A stretch of 64,000 nucleotides of DNA from Ectopseudomonas toyotomiensis (GCF_900115695.1 NZ_FOXK01000004.1:1-64000); one strand, 5' to 3'. Shown: positions 26,021 through 35,732, counted from the first letter of the stretch. Made by a program: numbers and translations. Notes: generated by a model not told the origin, from the letters alone.

Positions 26021-26565
26021 GCTTGCAGACACTCCTGCAGCGCGCGCAGACCGGCGCGGATACGGCCTTTGATGGTGCCCAGCGGTGTGCTCAGGCGGCT
26101 GGCGATCTGCTCGTGGGTCAGGCCCCGGTAGAACGCCAGCAGGATCGGATGGCGGCGCGGCCTTTCCAGGCGCTGCAGGCAGCGACGCAGCAGGCGCTGC
26201 TCGGATTGCTCCAGCGCCTGTGCTTCGGCCTGCGGGCTGTCGTCGAGCACACGTTCGATGAAGTCATCATCCACTTCGGCATGCCGGTTGCCACTGCGTA
26301 GGGCATTGAGTACGCGATAGCGCAGGATGCTATGCACCCAGGCGCGACCGCTGCCCAGTTCGCGCCTATAGAGCGCGGCGTGCTGCCAGATACGCACGAA
26401 AGCGTCGTGCAGACAGTCCTCGGCAATATCACGGCGGCCCAGCATGCTGATGGCCAGGCCGAGCAATTGCCCGGCCTCTTGCCGGTAGAGCGTCTGGAAG
26501 GCACGTTCGTCGCCGCGTGCGCAGGCTTCCAGGGTGCTTTCGTAATCGAACTCGCGATCTGCCAT
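26017..26565 (-). CDS. ECF RNA polymerase sigma factor (SigK/ECF19-like)
   Basis: A 182-residue group 4 sigma factor. Region 2 is seen in ERAFQTLYRQ through DIAEDCLHDAFVRIWQH, and region 4 in the helix-turn-helix GLTHEQIASRLSTPLGTIKGRIRAGL. It has no regions 1 or 3. Pairing with an RskA-type membrane anti-sigma is typical of the SigK group. The gene is translationally coupled to its anti-sigma gene. A promoter candidate with the same sequence as that of the DUF4394 gene lies 37 bases upstream, consistent with auto-regulation. Confidence 0.93.
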   Translation of the reverse strand: MADREFDYESTLEACARGDERAFQTLYRQEAGQLLGLAISMLGRRDIAEDCLHDAFVRIWQHAALYRRELGSGRAWVHSILRYRVLNALRSGNRHAEVDDDFIERVLDDSPQAEAQALEQSEQRLLRRCLQRLERPRRHPILLAFYRGLTHEQIASRLSTPLGTIKGRIRAGLRALQECLQA

Positions 26566-26601
26566 GGGTCATCCGTTGGCCTGAGAAATCCGCATGCAGC
26601 T

Positions 26602-26627
26602 TATACCCGGCTACTGCGCTTCTGGAT
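26602..26627 (-). promoter_or_regulatory. Candidate auto-regulated promoter of the ECF sigma gene
   Basis: On the minus strand ATCCA (26627-26623), 14 bases, GGGTATA (26608-26602). The identical arrangement occurs before the DUF4394 gene. I checked other GGGTATA matches I noticed in the window (inside brnQ, glnS and the DUF599 gene), and none has ATCCA at this distance. Confidence 0.6.
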
Positions 26628-26684
26628 CACGCACAGGTAACAAAAAACTGCGAAGGCGTTGCAATGCATTCAATGGGTGAGGCT

Positions 26685-27497
26685 TCAGGGCTGAGCCTGG
26701 GCGTAGGCCTCGTCGAGTGAAACCCAGCGCTGCAGCGGGCCCTTGCGCGAGACGTAGCGGATCAGCAGCCAGTTTCCCTGCTGATCCAGGACTTCGCAGA
26801 CGTCCCCTTCGATCAGGTAGGCCTTGCCGCGGCTGGCTTCGGCCGGGCGGGTGTGGAGGTGAAGGCGTGAGGTGGGTACCGTCCAGGTATACGGCTGGTC
26901 ATCGTCGTCGAGCGCACGGCTGGCGATGATGTTGCCCTGAGGATCGAGTGTCTTCTCGAACACCGGGAAAAATACAGGTGCTTGCGGATCGTAGTCGTGA
27001 CGTACTTGCAGCGTCTTGTACAGCCAGGGGGCGCCGGATTCAGCGAAGCGATAGGCGTCGTAGTACCAGCGTGGTCCGCTGCGGCAGTGGCTGTAGAGTG
27101 CTCGTTCCTCACTGTTGGGCCGCAGCTCCGACAGCCATGAGCAATTGACGCGTTCCATCAGCGCAGGCGGTATTTGCAGATGCTCGAAACGGCGCAGGGT
27201 CGGGCGGTAGAGGTAAACGTGGTAGGCGGAGTTGACCATCCCGGCCGGCACGCGGATTGCCAGATCCGGGTGGCCGTCGAAATCGTAGTCCTCGACGGCG
27301 AAGCTCGGCGGTTCTGCGTCGTTGCCTTCGGGGATGCTCAGTTCCAGACGGGTGCCGTCGGGTTGCTGCAGGAAATAGCCTTCGCCTTGCTGTTGTACCT
27401 GGGCATGCTGCCCGGGCTCAGGTTCGAAACGGGGCAGATCAGCCAGGGCCAACGTGGGCAATAACAGCAGGCCAGCGAGGGGGCGATACGAGTACAA
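26685..27497 (-). CDS. Secreted XAC2610-like protein with Ca-binding loop
   Basis: A 270-residue exported protein. It starts at a TTG preceded by AAGGA at eight bases; the signal peptide is YSYRPLAGLLLLPTLALA. About residues 60-75 hold VEDYDFDGHPDLAIR, the DxDxDGxxD calcium loop seen in FG-GAP/VCBS repeats and in XAC2610-type proteins (some of which inhibit lysozyme-like enzymes). The C-terminal 70 residues (LHLHTRPAEASRGKAYLIEGD) resemble a bacterial SH3-like fold. It is probably periplasmic or outer-membrane facing. The identity is moderate; activity is unknown. Confidence 0.75.
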   Translation of the reverse strand: MYSYRPLAGLLLLPTLALADLPRFEPEPGQHAQVQQQGEGYFLQQPDGTRLELSIPEGNDAEPPSFAVEDYDFDGHPDLAIRVPAGMVNSAYHVYLYRPTLRRFEHLQIPPALMERVNCSWLSELRPNSEERALYSHCRSGPRWYYDAYRFAESGAPWLYKTLQVRHDYDPQAPVFFPVFEKTLDPQGNIIASRALDDDDQPYTWTVPTSRLHLHTRPAEASRGKAYLIEGDVCEVLDQQGNWLLIRYVSRKGPLQRWVSLDEAYAQAQP

Positions 27498-27516
27498 GAG
27501 GGCAATCCTTTGCGAG

Positions 27517-27542
27517 CGACAGGCGCCTTTGCACGCCTGTCG
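27517..27542 (-). other. Hairpin between pirin and the XAC2610-like gene
   Basis: CGACAGGCG and CGCCTGTCG pair over 9 bp with an 8-nt loop. No T-tract on the minus strand, so it is not a clear terminator. It ends about ten bases before the ribosome-binding site of the downstream TTG-started gene. Confidence 0.45.
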
Positions 27543-27555
27543 TTGATGGCGCTTT

Positions 27556-28416
27556 TCAGCGCGGCAGTTCGATGCGTGTGGTTTCGCCTGGTACTTGCGG
27601 CCAGTCGCCCGCGGCCCAGCGCTGGCGCGCCTGGTCGATCAGTTCCGGGGTTGTGGCGACGAAGTTCCAGTTGATCCGTCGTGGGCCGATGGGCTCACCG
27701 CCGATCAGGGCCAGGTGGCATTCACCGCAGGCGCTGAGCACGGGCGTTTCGCCTGCCGGGATCACCGCCATGGTATGCCGGGGCAGGGGCTCGCCATCCA
27801 GCTCCGCTTCACCATCGATGAGGTACAGGGCTCGTTCGCTGTGCTCGGTGGGTATCAGCAGGTTGGCACCGGCGGCCAGGCGCAGCTCGGCATACAGGGT
27901 CGGTGAGCGAACCGGTACTGGTGATTCGAGGCAGAAACCACTGCCGGCGATCAGGGTGATCTGCACGCCCATGGCTTCGCTGCGGGGTAGCGAAGCGGCG
28001 GGGTGATGGCTGTAAGCCGGTTCGCACTGTTCCTCGGCTTCTGGTAAGGCCAGCCAGACCTGCAGGCCGTGGGCTCGCTTGTTCTGCCCAAGCTGCTCGG
28101 GCGGCGTACGTTCGACATGGGCGACGGAGCGCCCTGCGGTCATCCAGCTGACATCGCCAGGGCCCACCAGTTGGTCCGAACCCAGGCTGTCCTTGTGCTG
28201 CAGCTGTCCTTCGAACAGGTAGGTGAGGGTGGATAGGCCGATATGCGGATGCTGGGCAATATTAATGCCTTTGCCGGCTGGGTAATCATGCTCCAGCATG
28301 TGATCGAAGAAGACGAAGGGGCCGATGCTGCGAAAGCGTGCCGAGGGCAGGGGACGCAGAATCGGTTGGCCTGAAATGTCCTCGGCGCGCGGGCGGATCA
28401 GCTGCAACTCGCTCAT
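27556..28416 (-). CDS. Pirin family protein
   Basis: A 286-residue bicupin. The metal site of the N-terminal cupin appears as HPHIGLSTLTYLFEG followed by DVSWMTAGRSVAHVE, the pirin signature. Bacterial pirins act as quercetinases or as modulators of metabolism (pyruvate dehydrogenase); which applies is not known. The ATG at 28416, behind GGGAG, overlaps the stop of the OsmC gene (ATGA). The operon order OsmC then pirin suggests a shared redox-stress role. Confidence 0.92.
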   Translation of the reverse strand: MSELQLIRPRAEDISGQPILRPLPSARFRSIGPFVFFDHMLEHDYPAGKGINIAQHPHIGLSTLTYLFEGQLQHKDSLGSDQLVGPGDVSWMTAGRSVAHVERTPPEQLGQNKRAHGLQVWLALPEAEEQCEPAYSHHPAASLPRSEAMGVQITLIAGSGFCLESPVPVRSPTLYAELRLAAGANLLIPTEHSERALYLIDGEAELDGEPLPRHTMAVIPAGETPVLSACGECHLALIGGEPIGPRRINWNFVATTPELIDQARQRWAAGDWPQVPGETTRIELPR

Positions 28417-28814
28417 GCCGGAGCTCCCGCCAGGCGGGTTTCGACCTGGATGTCGGTGGTGGTCATCAGCTTGTGGATCGGGCATTTGTCCGCCACGCGC
28501 AGCAGTTGCTGGCGTTGTGTCTCGTCCAGTGGCCCCTTGAGCGCCAGGTCGACGATCAGGCGGTAGTTGCCCTGACGCTCCTCGCTGTCGTCACGCTCGA
28601 CGTGCACGTCGATGCCTTCCAGCGGTAGGCCGCGTTGGCGCGCATAGAGCAGCAGGGTCATGGCCTTGCAGGTGCCGAGGGCCGCGTCGAACAGATCGTG
28701 CGGTTCCGGTCCGGCACCATCCCCGCCCTGCTCGGGCGAGACGTCGCCGATAAGCTGGTGCGAGCCGATTTCGATCTGCTGCTGCAGGCCCTTGTTGTTG
28801 TGAATGCGGATCAT
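28413..28814 (-). CDS. OsmC-family peroxiredoxin-like protein
   Basis: A 133-residue OsmC/Ohr-fold protein that reduces organic peroxides in better-known members. The motif DLFDAALGTCKAMTLLLYARQ contains the first redox cysteine, and ADKCPIHKLM the second. The start is the ATG at 28814 behind AAAGGA; the frame is open 63 bases further up without support. It overlaps the pirin gene by four bases. Thiol-dependent peroxidase activity is inferred from the family. Confidence 0.9.
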   Translation of the reverse strand: MIRIHNNKGLQQQIEIGSHQLIGDVSPEQGGDGAGPEPHDLFDAALGTCKAMTLLLYARQRGLPLEGIDVHVERDDSEERQGNYRLIVDLALKGPLDETQRQQLLRVADKCPIHKLMTTTDIQVETRLAGAPA

Positions 28815-28873
28815 GGCGCTTCCTTTGAGGTGTGACGAATCGACAGTGGCCAGCCTAGCCCAGCCGGCACCGA

Positions 28874-30268
28874 TCACACCAGCGCCGAGAGTCTCACGTC
28901 CGCTCCCAGCACGCGCAGCAGTTGGCCGCGCTCATCGACAATGGGGACCGAAACGGTAAAGCAGAAGTCGTCTGTGGCCGAGGAGCGGTAGACCTGGGTG
29001 ATATGACTCTCCATGCGCTCGGCCACGGCGCGGAACCAGGGGCGTTGGCTCCAGTCGCGGCCGCGACAGCTGGCATCCTCGCTGTGCGCCACATCGGCGG
29101 CGAAGATGTTCTCGGAAATCTGCACGCCGCGGCTGTCTACCAGGTAGAACAGCTCGAAACGGCTGTCGCGCGTCAGCGTATCGGCAAGCAGTCGTTCGGC
29201 CGCTGTCACGTCGCTGGCCAGCTCGGGGCGTTTGGCCAGTTGTTCGACGCTGGCGCGCACGGCTGCGTGAATTTCCAGGCGGAAGTCGCCTAGCCCGGCG
29301 AGCAGGCGATCACCGTCTTCGCGCACGGCCTTGCTGTGATGCAGCACCTGACCAGCCTTGCCAAGCAGCTCGCCAGCGACCTGGGCGATGTTTTGCACAT
29401 CGCCGTTGATCGAGCGCACCGCCTGGCCGATCTGTTCGGTGCCGGCGGCGATCTGGCCGACCTGAGCGTCCAGGCGATCCATGGCCTGGCGCGTGCTGTC
29501 CAGTCCGCCGCTGACGGCGAGAATGCCTGCGCGGCCGTCGGCCACCGCCTGGTTCATGTGCTGGCCGGCACTGCCGAGCTGCTGCATGCCTTCGCGGAAA
29601 CGCTCGATGATGCCACTGACCTGGCCGGTGGCATCGGTGGTATGGCCAGCCAAACGCCTCACTTCCTCGGCGACCACGGCGAAGCCCCGACCATGTTCAC
29701 CCGCGCGTGCGGCCTCGATGGCGGCGTTCAGGGCGAGCAGATTGGTCTGCTGGGAGATGCTGGCGATCACGCCGATGACCTTGCTCACTTCATCGAGCTG
29801 TCCGGCCAGTTGCTGGATCACCTGAGCCAGTTGCGCCTCGCTGGCGTCGATCACTTCGACCTGCCGTAGTACCGCCTGGCCGCTTTGCTGGCACTGGTTG
29901 AGGGTGGCGGAAACCTCGGCGGACAAGCGCGCGACTTCGCCGGCACCGGGCACCAGTTCGGCGTCCAGTGTGGTGGTGACCTGCTCGCTGGCGCTGGCGA
30001 TCAACTCCGATGACTGTGCCAGCGTCTGCCCGCTTTGTTGGTTGGCAGCGGCGATGCGCGCCAGTTGTGGCGCATGCGCGGCGATACCGACGGCGGCGCC
30101 GAGGCTGGCGCGAATGCGTTGCTGGAGACCTGCGCTGAAGTCGTTAAGGCGTGTCATCCATTGATAGTGTTCCGGGAGGCGAATGGTGAGGTCGTGCTGT
30201 TGGAACAGAGCGTCCAATGCGGCCTCGTCCTGGGCCTTGCGGTCTGGCTTGCGCAGCAACTGCAACAT
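28874..30268 (-). CDS. Soluble methyl-accepting chemotaxis protein with C-terminal Cache/PDC sensor
   Basis: A 464-residue chemoreceptor with no transmembrane segment. The signalling domain (about residues 60-320) shows the hairpin tip [19 protein letters not shown] and [15 protein letters not shown]. Unusually the sensor follows it: residues about 365-464 ([17 protein letters not shown], then [15 protein letters not shown]) look like a PDC/Cache module, here in the cytoplasm. It would therefore detect an internal signal. The start ATG is preceded by GGGGA. It is divergent from the amidohydrolase gene. Confidence 0.88.
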   Translation of the reverse strand: MLQLLRKPDRKAQDEAALDALFQQHDLTIRLPEHYQWMTRLNDFSAGLQQRIRASLGAAVGIAAHAPQLARIAAANQQSGQTLAQSSELIASASEQVTTTLDAELVPGAGEVARLSAEVSATLNQCQQSGQAVLRQVEVIDASEAQLAQVIQQLAGQLDEVSKVIGVIASISQQTNLLALNAAIEAARAGEHGRGFAVVAEEVRRLAGHTTDATGQVSGIIERFREGMQQLGSAGQHMNQAVADGRAGILAVSGGLDSTRQAMDRLDAQVGQIAAGTEQIGQAVRSINGDVQNIAQVAGELLGKAGQVLHHSKAVREDGDRLLAGLGDFRLEIHAAVRASVEQLAKRPELASDVTAAERLLADTLTRDSRFELFYLVDSRGVQISENIFAADVAHSEDASCRGRDWSQRPWFRAVAERMESHITQVYRSSATDDFCFTVSVPIVDERGQLLRVLGADVRLSALV

Positions 30269-30497
30269 GATGATTCCCCTGTCTGGTCTGTCTGAGTCAC
30301 TGCAAGCCAGGTGCCATCATCGGGTGACGTACCCATGGCCATTTCAGGCCGTTAGCCAGCTATTAATGTTCCGGCTTGGTGCGGCCCCTGGTTGCCTGCT
30401 CCTTTTGAGGGCGCTGATGGGAATGGCGCTGGGTGATCTCCGAACTTGCCGGGCCGCTCGGCGGTCTATGCTGCTCGTACCGTCAGGAGGACTCGCC

Positions 30498-31526
30498 TTG
30501 CTCACATCTCGAACGATGCCATGGATACTCGCGCTCAGTGCCGCTATCGTCTGCAGCGCCCAGGCCCGCGAATACCGCTACAGCGACGCCCACCTGCACT
30601 ACGTCGACTTCTTTCAGGAAAGCGCCGGCATGGACGAACTACTGGAGAAGATGGCGGAAAACAATGTCGATCATGTGATGTTCTCGGGTATTCCGGTGGC
30701 CAAGAAGTGGGATGAGGACGAGCCCAAGCGTCCGCGTTATTACGCCGGTGATGACGCCAATGCCTATTGGTACAGCGCTACCGACGTGTTCATCGCGGCC
30801 GCCTACAAGCGTCTGCCCGCCGAGCAGCGCAAGCGCTTCCATCCGTTTCTTTCCGGCTTCAATCCCAACGACAAGAACGCCGACGCGCATATCCGCCGTA
30901 TGCTCGAGCTAGACCCTGGCCTGTGGCAGGGCATCGGCGAGGTCTTCACCCGACATGACGATCTCACCGCGCTGATTCATGGCAGTGCGCCGCGTGCCAA
31001 CAACGAAGCGCTGGCGCGGGTTTTTCATCTGGCCGCCGAGTACGACCTGCCGGTGATGCTGCATTCGAACATCACCTCCAAGCGTGAGCGTGAGCCGATC
31101 TATCTGCAGGAAATCGAGGCGCCGCTGCGCAACCATCCGCATGTGCGTTTCATCTGGGCGCATGCTGGCACCAGTGCCGAGATTCATCGTCATCAGGAGA
31201 AGCTCGACTTCCTCCTGGAGACGGTCGAACGCATGCTCGGTGAGTACCCGAACCTCTATATCGACCTGTCCTGGACCATGCTGCGTCCCTATCTGCTCGA
31301 CGAGAACGGTACGCCTGATGCGAAGTGGGTGCACTTGGTCAGCAGTTATCCGGAGCGCTTCATGCTGGGCTCGGATGTGGTCGGCCGTTTCGGCAACCTG
31401 GGCGAGTACATGAAGGGCTTCGACCCGTTTCTCGATGCCCTGCCAGAGGACGTCGCGCACAAGGTGGCGCGCGACAACTTCCTTTCCGTGTTACCGCGCA
31501 AGGTGCAGGCCGAGCTGGACCGCTAG
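30498..31526 (+). CDS. Exported amidohydrolase family protein
   Basis: A 342-residue TIM-barrel metal hydrolase with a signal peptide (MPWILALSAAIVCSAQA), so probably periplasmic. The metal ligands appear as YSDAHLHYVDF (HxH type), EVFTRHD, MLHSNI, FIWAHAG and GSDVVG, in amidohydrolase_2 order. The best start is a TTG at 30498 with AGGAGG seven bases upstream; an ATG six codons further has no site. It stands alone. The substrate is unknown; relatives include aminocarboxymuconate-semialdehyde decarboxylase-like enzymes. Confidence 0.85.
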   Translation: MLTSRTMPWILALSAAIVCSAQAREYRYSDAHLHYVDFFQESAGMDELLEKMAENNVDHVMFSGIPVAKKWDEDEPKRPRYYAGDDANAYWYSATDVFIAAAYKRLPAEQRKRFHPFLSGFNPNDKNADAHIRRMLELDPGLWQGIGEVFTRHDDLTALIHGSAPRANNEALARVFHLAAEYDLPVMLHSNITSKREREPIYLQEIEAPLRNHPHVRFIWAHAGTSAEIHRHQEKLDFLLETVERMLGEYPNLYIDLSWTMLRPYLLDENGTPDAKWVHLVSSYPERFMLGSDVVGRFGNLGEYMKGFDPFLDALPEDVAHKVARDNFLSVLPRKVQAELDR

Positions 31527-31592
31527 CGTATTTGTCATCAGGCTGTCACTCGGGTGTCATAGGCTCGCGTTCATCTCAACGAGGAGCGCACC

Positions 31593-32057
31593 ATGCATTA
31601 CACCCGAGTGGCCATGATGGCCGGTCTATTCGCCTGGGCAGGTCTGAGCCAGGCTGACGTCCGTGTCGAAGGGCCTGTGGAATACGGCATCTTCAGCAGC
31701 CAGTATCAGGACTACCAGCCCGGCGAGCGGGTACTGACTCGCAGCAACCAGGAAATCGAACGCACCGAGCAGATTCCCGCCAAGCTCGGTACCAAGTTCG
31801 GCATGCGCTACAGCCTGGCCGGCAAGCGCGAGGGGGATACGCCGCTGACGCTGCTGTATCTCACCCCGGGTGTGGTCACCCCGGATGGTCAGCGTCATGA
31901 CAAGTTCGAAGTTCAGCAGAAGCTGGTAGTCGGCGCCCCGCAGGACGTGATGGCCTTCGAATTCACCGAACACCACGAAGTGGTGCCCGGTGAGTGGCAT
32001 TTCATCGTCTATCAGGGGGATCGCAAGCTGGCTGAACAGCGCTTCATGGTGCGCTGA
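31593..32057 (+). CDS. DUF3859 domain-containing exported protein
   Basis: A 154-residue protein with a signal peptide ending in LSQADV. The mature part, with VEYGIFSSQYQDY early and HHEVVPGEWHFIVYQGDRKL late, matches DUF3859, a short beta-sandwich-like family of unknown function. GAGGAG in front of the ATG is strong. It follows the amidohydrolase gene by 66 bases in the same direction and may be co-expressed. Confidence 0.85.
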   Translation: MHYTRVAMMAGLFAWAGLSQADVRVEGPVEYGIFSSQYQDYQPGERVLTRSNQEIERTEQIPAKLGTKFGMRYSLAGKREGDTPLTLLYLTPGVVTPDGQRHDKFEVQQKLVVGAPQDVMAFEFTEHHEVVPGEWHFIVYQGDRKLAEQRFMVR

Positions 32058-32787
32058 TCAATCAGCAGGATGACCATTTTCGCCGCGCATGCTCCAGCCT
32101 ATCAGGACCGCATATTCGGATTTGCGGTTGGTTGGTCCACCCCCTGGATCGGTCAGCGCATGCAGCTACGCCTGGCGTAGGAAACGCCAGTAAGCGTCGG
32201 GCGTAGCGCCAGGAAGCTGATTCAATTCTCATGGTGCGCTCGGTTAGCCGGGCGTCACAGCCATGTCGCTGGTTATTCGCCCTCTTGAGCAGGGCGGTGG
32301 CCTGGCTATTGTCTCGCCGGGCGTTAACGAGCTGACCCCAGCCGTACCCTCATTCACCTGAGTGCAGATGTGCCAAGGTCATCACCAGGTACTGCAGCAT
32401 GCCCTGCTTGAGCAGCGGCACACGCATCTCGGCACATATCCGTTGTACGGCTGCACTTCGTTGTTGGTCGCGCCTGTCCATACCCTGTCTGTTTCCAAGC
32501 TGAGTCGTAGAGCACGCTCGGATCTATGGGCGTTCATCCTGGCGAGAGTCCTTAGCGTGGCTATGATTTTCGGAAATGACGGGATAAGAGCGGCGCGCTC
32601 AGCAGCGGCGCTAGCACGTCGACCAGGTGCCGGTCACGACAACTGAGGCGTTAGAAATTTCTCTTTCTTTTTCAAGAGCGCCTGAATGGCGTCGATAAGA
32701 AAGAAGGGATTAGCGCAATCTCTTAAGGTCCTTTGCCAGGTACGGCAAAGGATGTCTCGATTTAAGCGCGCAATGGGAGTTGCAAAA
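32058..32787. other. Gene-poor stretch of 730 bases
   Basis: No frame here has a good start, composition and family look together. A palindromic cluster lies near 32164-32220 (CTGGCGT / ACGCCAG with further CGTAG and CGCCAGG blocks). A 43-codon frame on the minus strand ending near 32358 has no ribosome-binding site. Base composition drops beside the MCP start. It may be a decayed gene or an insertion scar. Confidence 0.5.
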
Positions 32788-34413
32788 ATGTCGCTGCGTA
32801 ATTTTTCTATCGCCCCCCGGGCAGCTCTAGGGTTTGGGCTGGTCGCTCTGCTGGTGGTGTTGCTTGGAATATTTTCATTGACGCAGATGGGCGAAATGCG
32901 TGCACAGTCCGACGAGATCAACGAGAACTGGTTACCAAGCGTTTTGGCCATTGGCGATGTGTCCAAGGATGTCTTGCGTTTGCGTGCCATTACCCTGCGT
33001 TCGATGCTTAATCGAGATTCGGCCGAGATGCAGGCCAATCTGCGTCTGGCTGAGGAGTTGCGTGCATCCCTTGCTAAGAATCAGGGGGCTTATGAGCAGC
33101 TGATTTCCAGCTCTGAGGAGCGCAGCATATACGATGAGTTCAAGCGCTCCGAGGCGGCTTACTTGCAGGAGCAGAGTCGAATAATGGAGTCGGTTCGGCA
33201 GGGCAATTTCGATGCGGCCATCGAGATAGCTGGCGGTGTGCTCAATCAACACGCCGATGCGATGATGCAGGGCCTCGTCAAACTCACTGAGCTGAATCGT
33301 GTGAGCGCACTGGCAGCGGGCGAGTCGGCCAAGGAGGTGGCCGAGTCTTCACGTATCTGGGTCATCGCGATGATGGTTCTGGCGACTCTGGTTACCGTCG
33401 TACTGGCGATGCTGTTGACTCGCAGTATCGTCGCGCCGCTTAGCGAAGCCGTGCGGGTGGCGGAGGTGGTGGCATCTGGTGACCTGACCCAGGCCATTCA
33501 TGCTGAAGGTAGCGATGAACCGGCGCGCTTGTTGGCAGCGTTGAAAAGCATGCAACAGAGCCTGCGTAACACCATTCAGAGCATCGCCGACTCGTCCAAT
33601 CAACTGGCGTCTGCCTCCGAAGAATTGCACGCGGTGACCGAGGATTCGACTCGCGGCCTGCATCAGCAGAATACCGAGATCGAACAGGCCGCTACGGCAG
33701 TCAACGAGATGACAGCCGCGGTCGAAGAGGTCGCGCGCAATGCTGTGAGCACCTCCGAGGCATCGCGCGAATCCAATGCTACGGCGCAGCAGGGGCGCGA
33801 GCAGGTGCGCCAGACCGTGAACTCGATCAGTCAGCTGGCCAATGATGTAAATGGCACCGCGGGTGAGGTCGAGAAGTTGGCCGAGCGGGTCCGTGAGATC
33901 AGCAAGGTGCTCGACGTGATCCGCTCCATCGCCGAGCAGACCAACCTGTTGGCGCTCAACGCTGCCATCGAGGCGGCGCGGGCCGGTGATGCGGGACGAG
34001 GCTTCGCTGTAGTGGCTGACGAGGTGCGTGCGCTGGCGCATCGCACTCAGCAATCCACCCAGGAGATCGAGCAGATGATCGGTGCCATTCAAAGCGGCAC
34101 CGATCAGGCGGTCGGTTCGATGCAGAGCAGCAACAGTCGCGCCCGCTCCACCCTCGAGGTGGCCCAGGCTGCGGGCACGGCGCTGGAGTTGATCACTCAG
34201 GCGATTTCCTCGATCAACGAACGCAACCTGGTGATTGCCAGCGCGTCGGAAGAGCAGGCTCAGGTGGCGAGGGAAGTGGATCGCAACCTAGTCAATATTC
34301 GCGATCTATCGCTGCAGAGTTCGGCGGGTGCCAACCAGACCAGTGCAGCGAGTCAGGAGCTGTCCCGTCTGGCGATCGACCTGAACAACCTGGTAGCGCG
34401 TTTCAAGGTCTGA
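32788..34413 (+). CDS. Methyl-accepting chemotaxis protein (4HB-type)
   Basis: A transmembrane chemoreceptor of 541 residues. TM1 is about 11-31; the periplasmic region of about 155 residues looks like a four-helix bundle; TM2 is about 188-210, followed by HAMP ([22 protein letters not shown]) and a signalling hairpin with [19 protein letters not shown]. The start is the ATG behind GGGAG; 34 codons upstream of it are open but unlike MCPs. It directly precedes the convergent fabB, as I recall for PA1608 in P. aeruginosa. The ligand cannot be told. Confidence 0.93.
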   Translation: MSLRNFSIAPRAALGFGLVALLVVLLGIFSLTQMGEMRAQSDEINENWLPSVLAIGDVSKDVLRLRAITLRSMLNRDSAEMQANLRLAEELRASLAKNQGAYEQLISSSEERSIYDEFKRSEAAYLQEQSRIMESVRQGNFDAAIEIAGGVLNQHADAMMQGLVKLTELNRVSALAAGESAKEVAESSRIWVIAMMVLATLVTVVLAMLLTRSIVAPLSEAVRVAEVVASGDLTQAIHAEGSDEPARLLAALKSMQQSLRNTIQSIADSSNQLASASEELHAVTEDSTRGLHQQNTEIEQAATAVNEMTAAVEEVARNAVSTSEASRESNATAQQGREQVRQTVNSISQLANDVNGTAGEVEKLAERVREISKVLDVIRSIAEQTNLLALNAAIEAARAGDAGRGFAVVADEVRALAHRTQQSTQEIEQMIGAIQSGTDQAVGSMQSSNSRARSTLEVAQAAGTALELITQAISSINERNLVIASASEEQAQVAREVDRNLVNIRDLSLQSSAGANQTSAASQELSRLAIDLNNLVARFKV

Positions 34414-34467
34414 GGCACGGCTCATTCTCCTTCCCGCCAGCGGGAGGGGGAGTAAAGCAGCACGAAC

Positions 34468-34498
34468 GAAAACGGCGCCCGAAGGCGCCGTTTTCTTT
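34468..34498. terminator. Bidirectional terminator between MCP and fabB
   Basis: GAAAACGGCGCC and GGCGCCGTTTTC form a 12-bp stem on CGAA, with TTT after on the + strand. A second imperfect palindrome (TCCCGC / GCGGGA) lies just upstream near 34432-34445. Confidence 0.85.
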
Positions 34499-34511
34499 AC
34501 CGCGGCAGCTG

Positions 34512-35732
34512 TTACTTGCCGGCCCAGCGCTTGAGCACCAGGGTGGCGTTGGTGCCACCGAAGCCGAAGCTGTTGCTCATCACGGTGTCGAGCTTGGCGT
34601 TCTCGACAGTGGTGAGCTGGATCGGCATGTCGGCCACTTCCGGGTCGAGCTCGTCGATGTTGGCCGACGCGGCGATGAAGTTGCCTTCCATCATCAGCAT
34701 GCAGTAGATCGCTTCCTGCACGCCCGCAGCGCCCAGGCTGTGGCCGGACAGGCTCTTGGTCGAGCTGATGGCCGGTGCCTTGTCGCCGAATACGGCACGC
34801 ACGCCTTTGATTTCCGCAACGTCGCCAACCGGAGTCGAGGTGCCGTGGGTGTTGAGGTAATCGATGGGGGTGTCGACAGTAGCCAGCGCCTGCTGCATGC
34901 AGCGGATCGCGCCTTCGCCGCTCGGAGCGACCATGTCGTAGCCGTCGCTGGTGGCACCGTAACCGACGATTTCCGCGTAGATCTTGGCGCCGCGGGCCAG
35001 AGCGTGTTCCAGCTCTTCGACCACGACCATCCCGCCACCACCGGCGATGACGAAGCCGTCACGCTTGGCGTCGTAGGCGCGCGAGGCCTTTTCCGGGGTT
35101 TCGTTGTACTGGGTGGAGAGGGCACCCATCGCGTCGAACAGGCAGCTCTGGCTCCAGTGCTCTTCTTCGCCGCCACCGGCGAAGACCACGTCCTGTTTGC
35201 CCAGCTGGATCTGCTCCATGGCCTGGCCGATGCAATGCGCGCTGGTGGCGCAGGCCGAGGAGATGGAGAAGTTGACGCCCTTGATCTTGAACGGAGTCGC
35301 CAGGCACGCCGATACGGTGCTGCCCATGGTGCGGGTCACGCGGTATGGGCCGATGCGCTTGACGCCTTTTTCGCGCAGGGTATCGATGGCTTCCATCTGG
35401 TTGACGGTGGAAGCACCACCGGAACCGGCAATCAGGCCGGTACGCGGGTTGGAAATCTGCTCTTCGCTGAGGCCAGAGTCCTTGATCGCCTGTTCCATCG
35501 ACAGATAGGCGTAGGCCGCAGCGTCGCCCATGAAGCGCAGCAGTTTGCGGTCGATCAGTTCTTCCAGATTCAGGTTGACCGAACCGGAGACATGACTACG
35601 CAGACCCATTTCGGCATAGGAGGGGTTGAAACGGATGCCTGATTTGCCCGCGCGAAGGCTGCCGGCAACGGCTTCTTTGTCATTGCCCAGGCAGGAAACG
35701 ATGCCCAGACCGGTGATCACTACACGACGCAT
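34512..35732 (-). CDS. fabB: Beta-ketoacyl-ACP synthase I
   Basis: FabB elongates unsaturated acyl-ACP in fatty acid synthesis; with FabA it sets the level of unsaturated membrane lipid. The 406-residue product shows the catalytic cysteine in SSACATSAH and the two histidines in [11 protein letters not shown] and [11 protein letters not shown]. The ATG at 35732 follows AAGGACTTGCAC, making it better than the TTG two codons up. It lies 11 bases downstream of fabA; the fabAB operon is a hallmark of gammaproteobacteria of this type. Confidence 0.98.
   Translation of the reverse strand: MRRVVITGLGIVSCLGNDKEAVAGSLRAGKSGIRFNPSYAEMGLRSHVSGSVNLNLEELIDRKLLRFMGDAAAYAYLSMEQAIKDSGLSEEQISNPRTGLIAGSGGASTVNQMEAIDTLREKGVKRIGPYRVTRTMGSTVSACLATPFKIKGVNFSISSACATSAHCIGQAMEQIQLGKQDVVFAGGGEEEHWSQSCLFDAMGALSTQYNETPEKASRAYDAKRDGFVIAGGGGMVVVEELEHALARGAKIYAEIVGYGATSDGYDMVAPSGEGAIRCMQQALATVDTPIDYLNTHGTSTPVGDVAEIKGVRAVFGDKAPAISSTKSLSGHSLGAAGVQEAIYCMLMMEGNFIAASANIDELDPEVADMPIQLTTVENAKLDTVMSNSFGFGGTNATLVLKRWAGK

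Noticed and set aside
28338..28628. Coding frame antisense to OsmC and pirin
   Set aside because: No start signal, overlaps two certain genes.
32310..32660. Integron attC-like sites (GTTAACG, GCGTTAGAA) in the gene-poor region
   Set aside because: No matching inverse core, no attC folding, no integrase or cassette; motif matches are too short.
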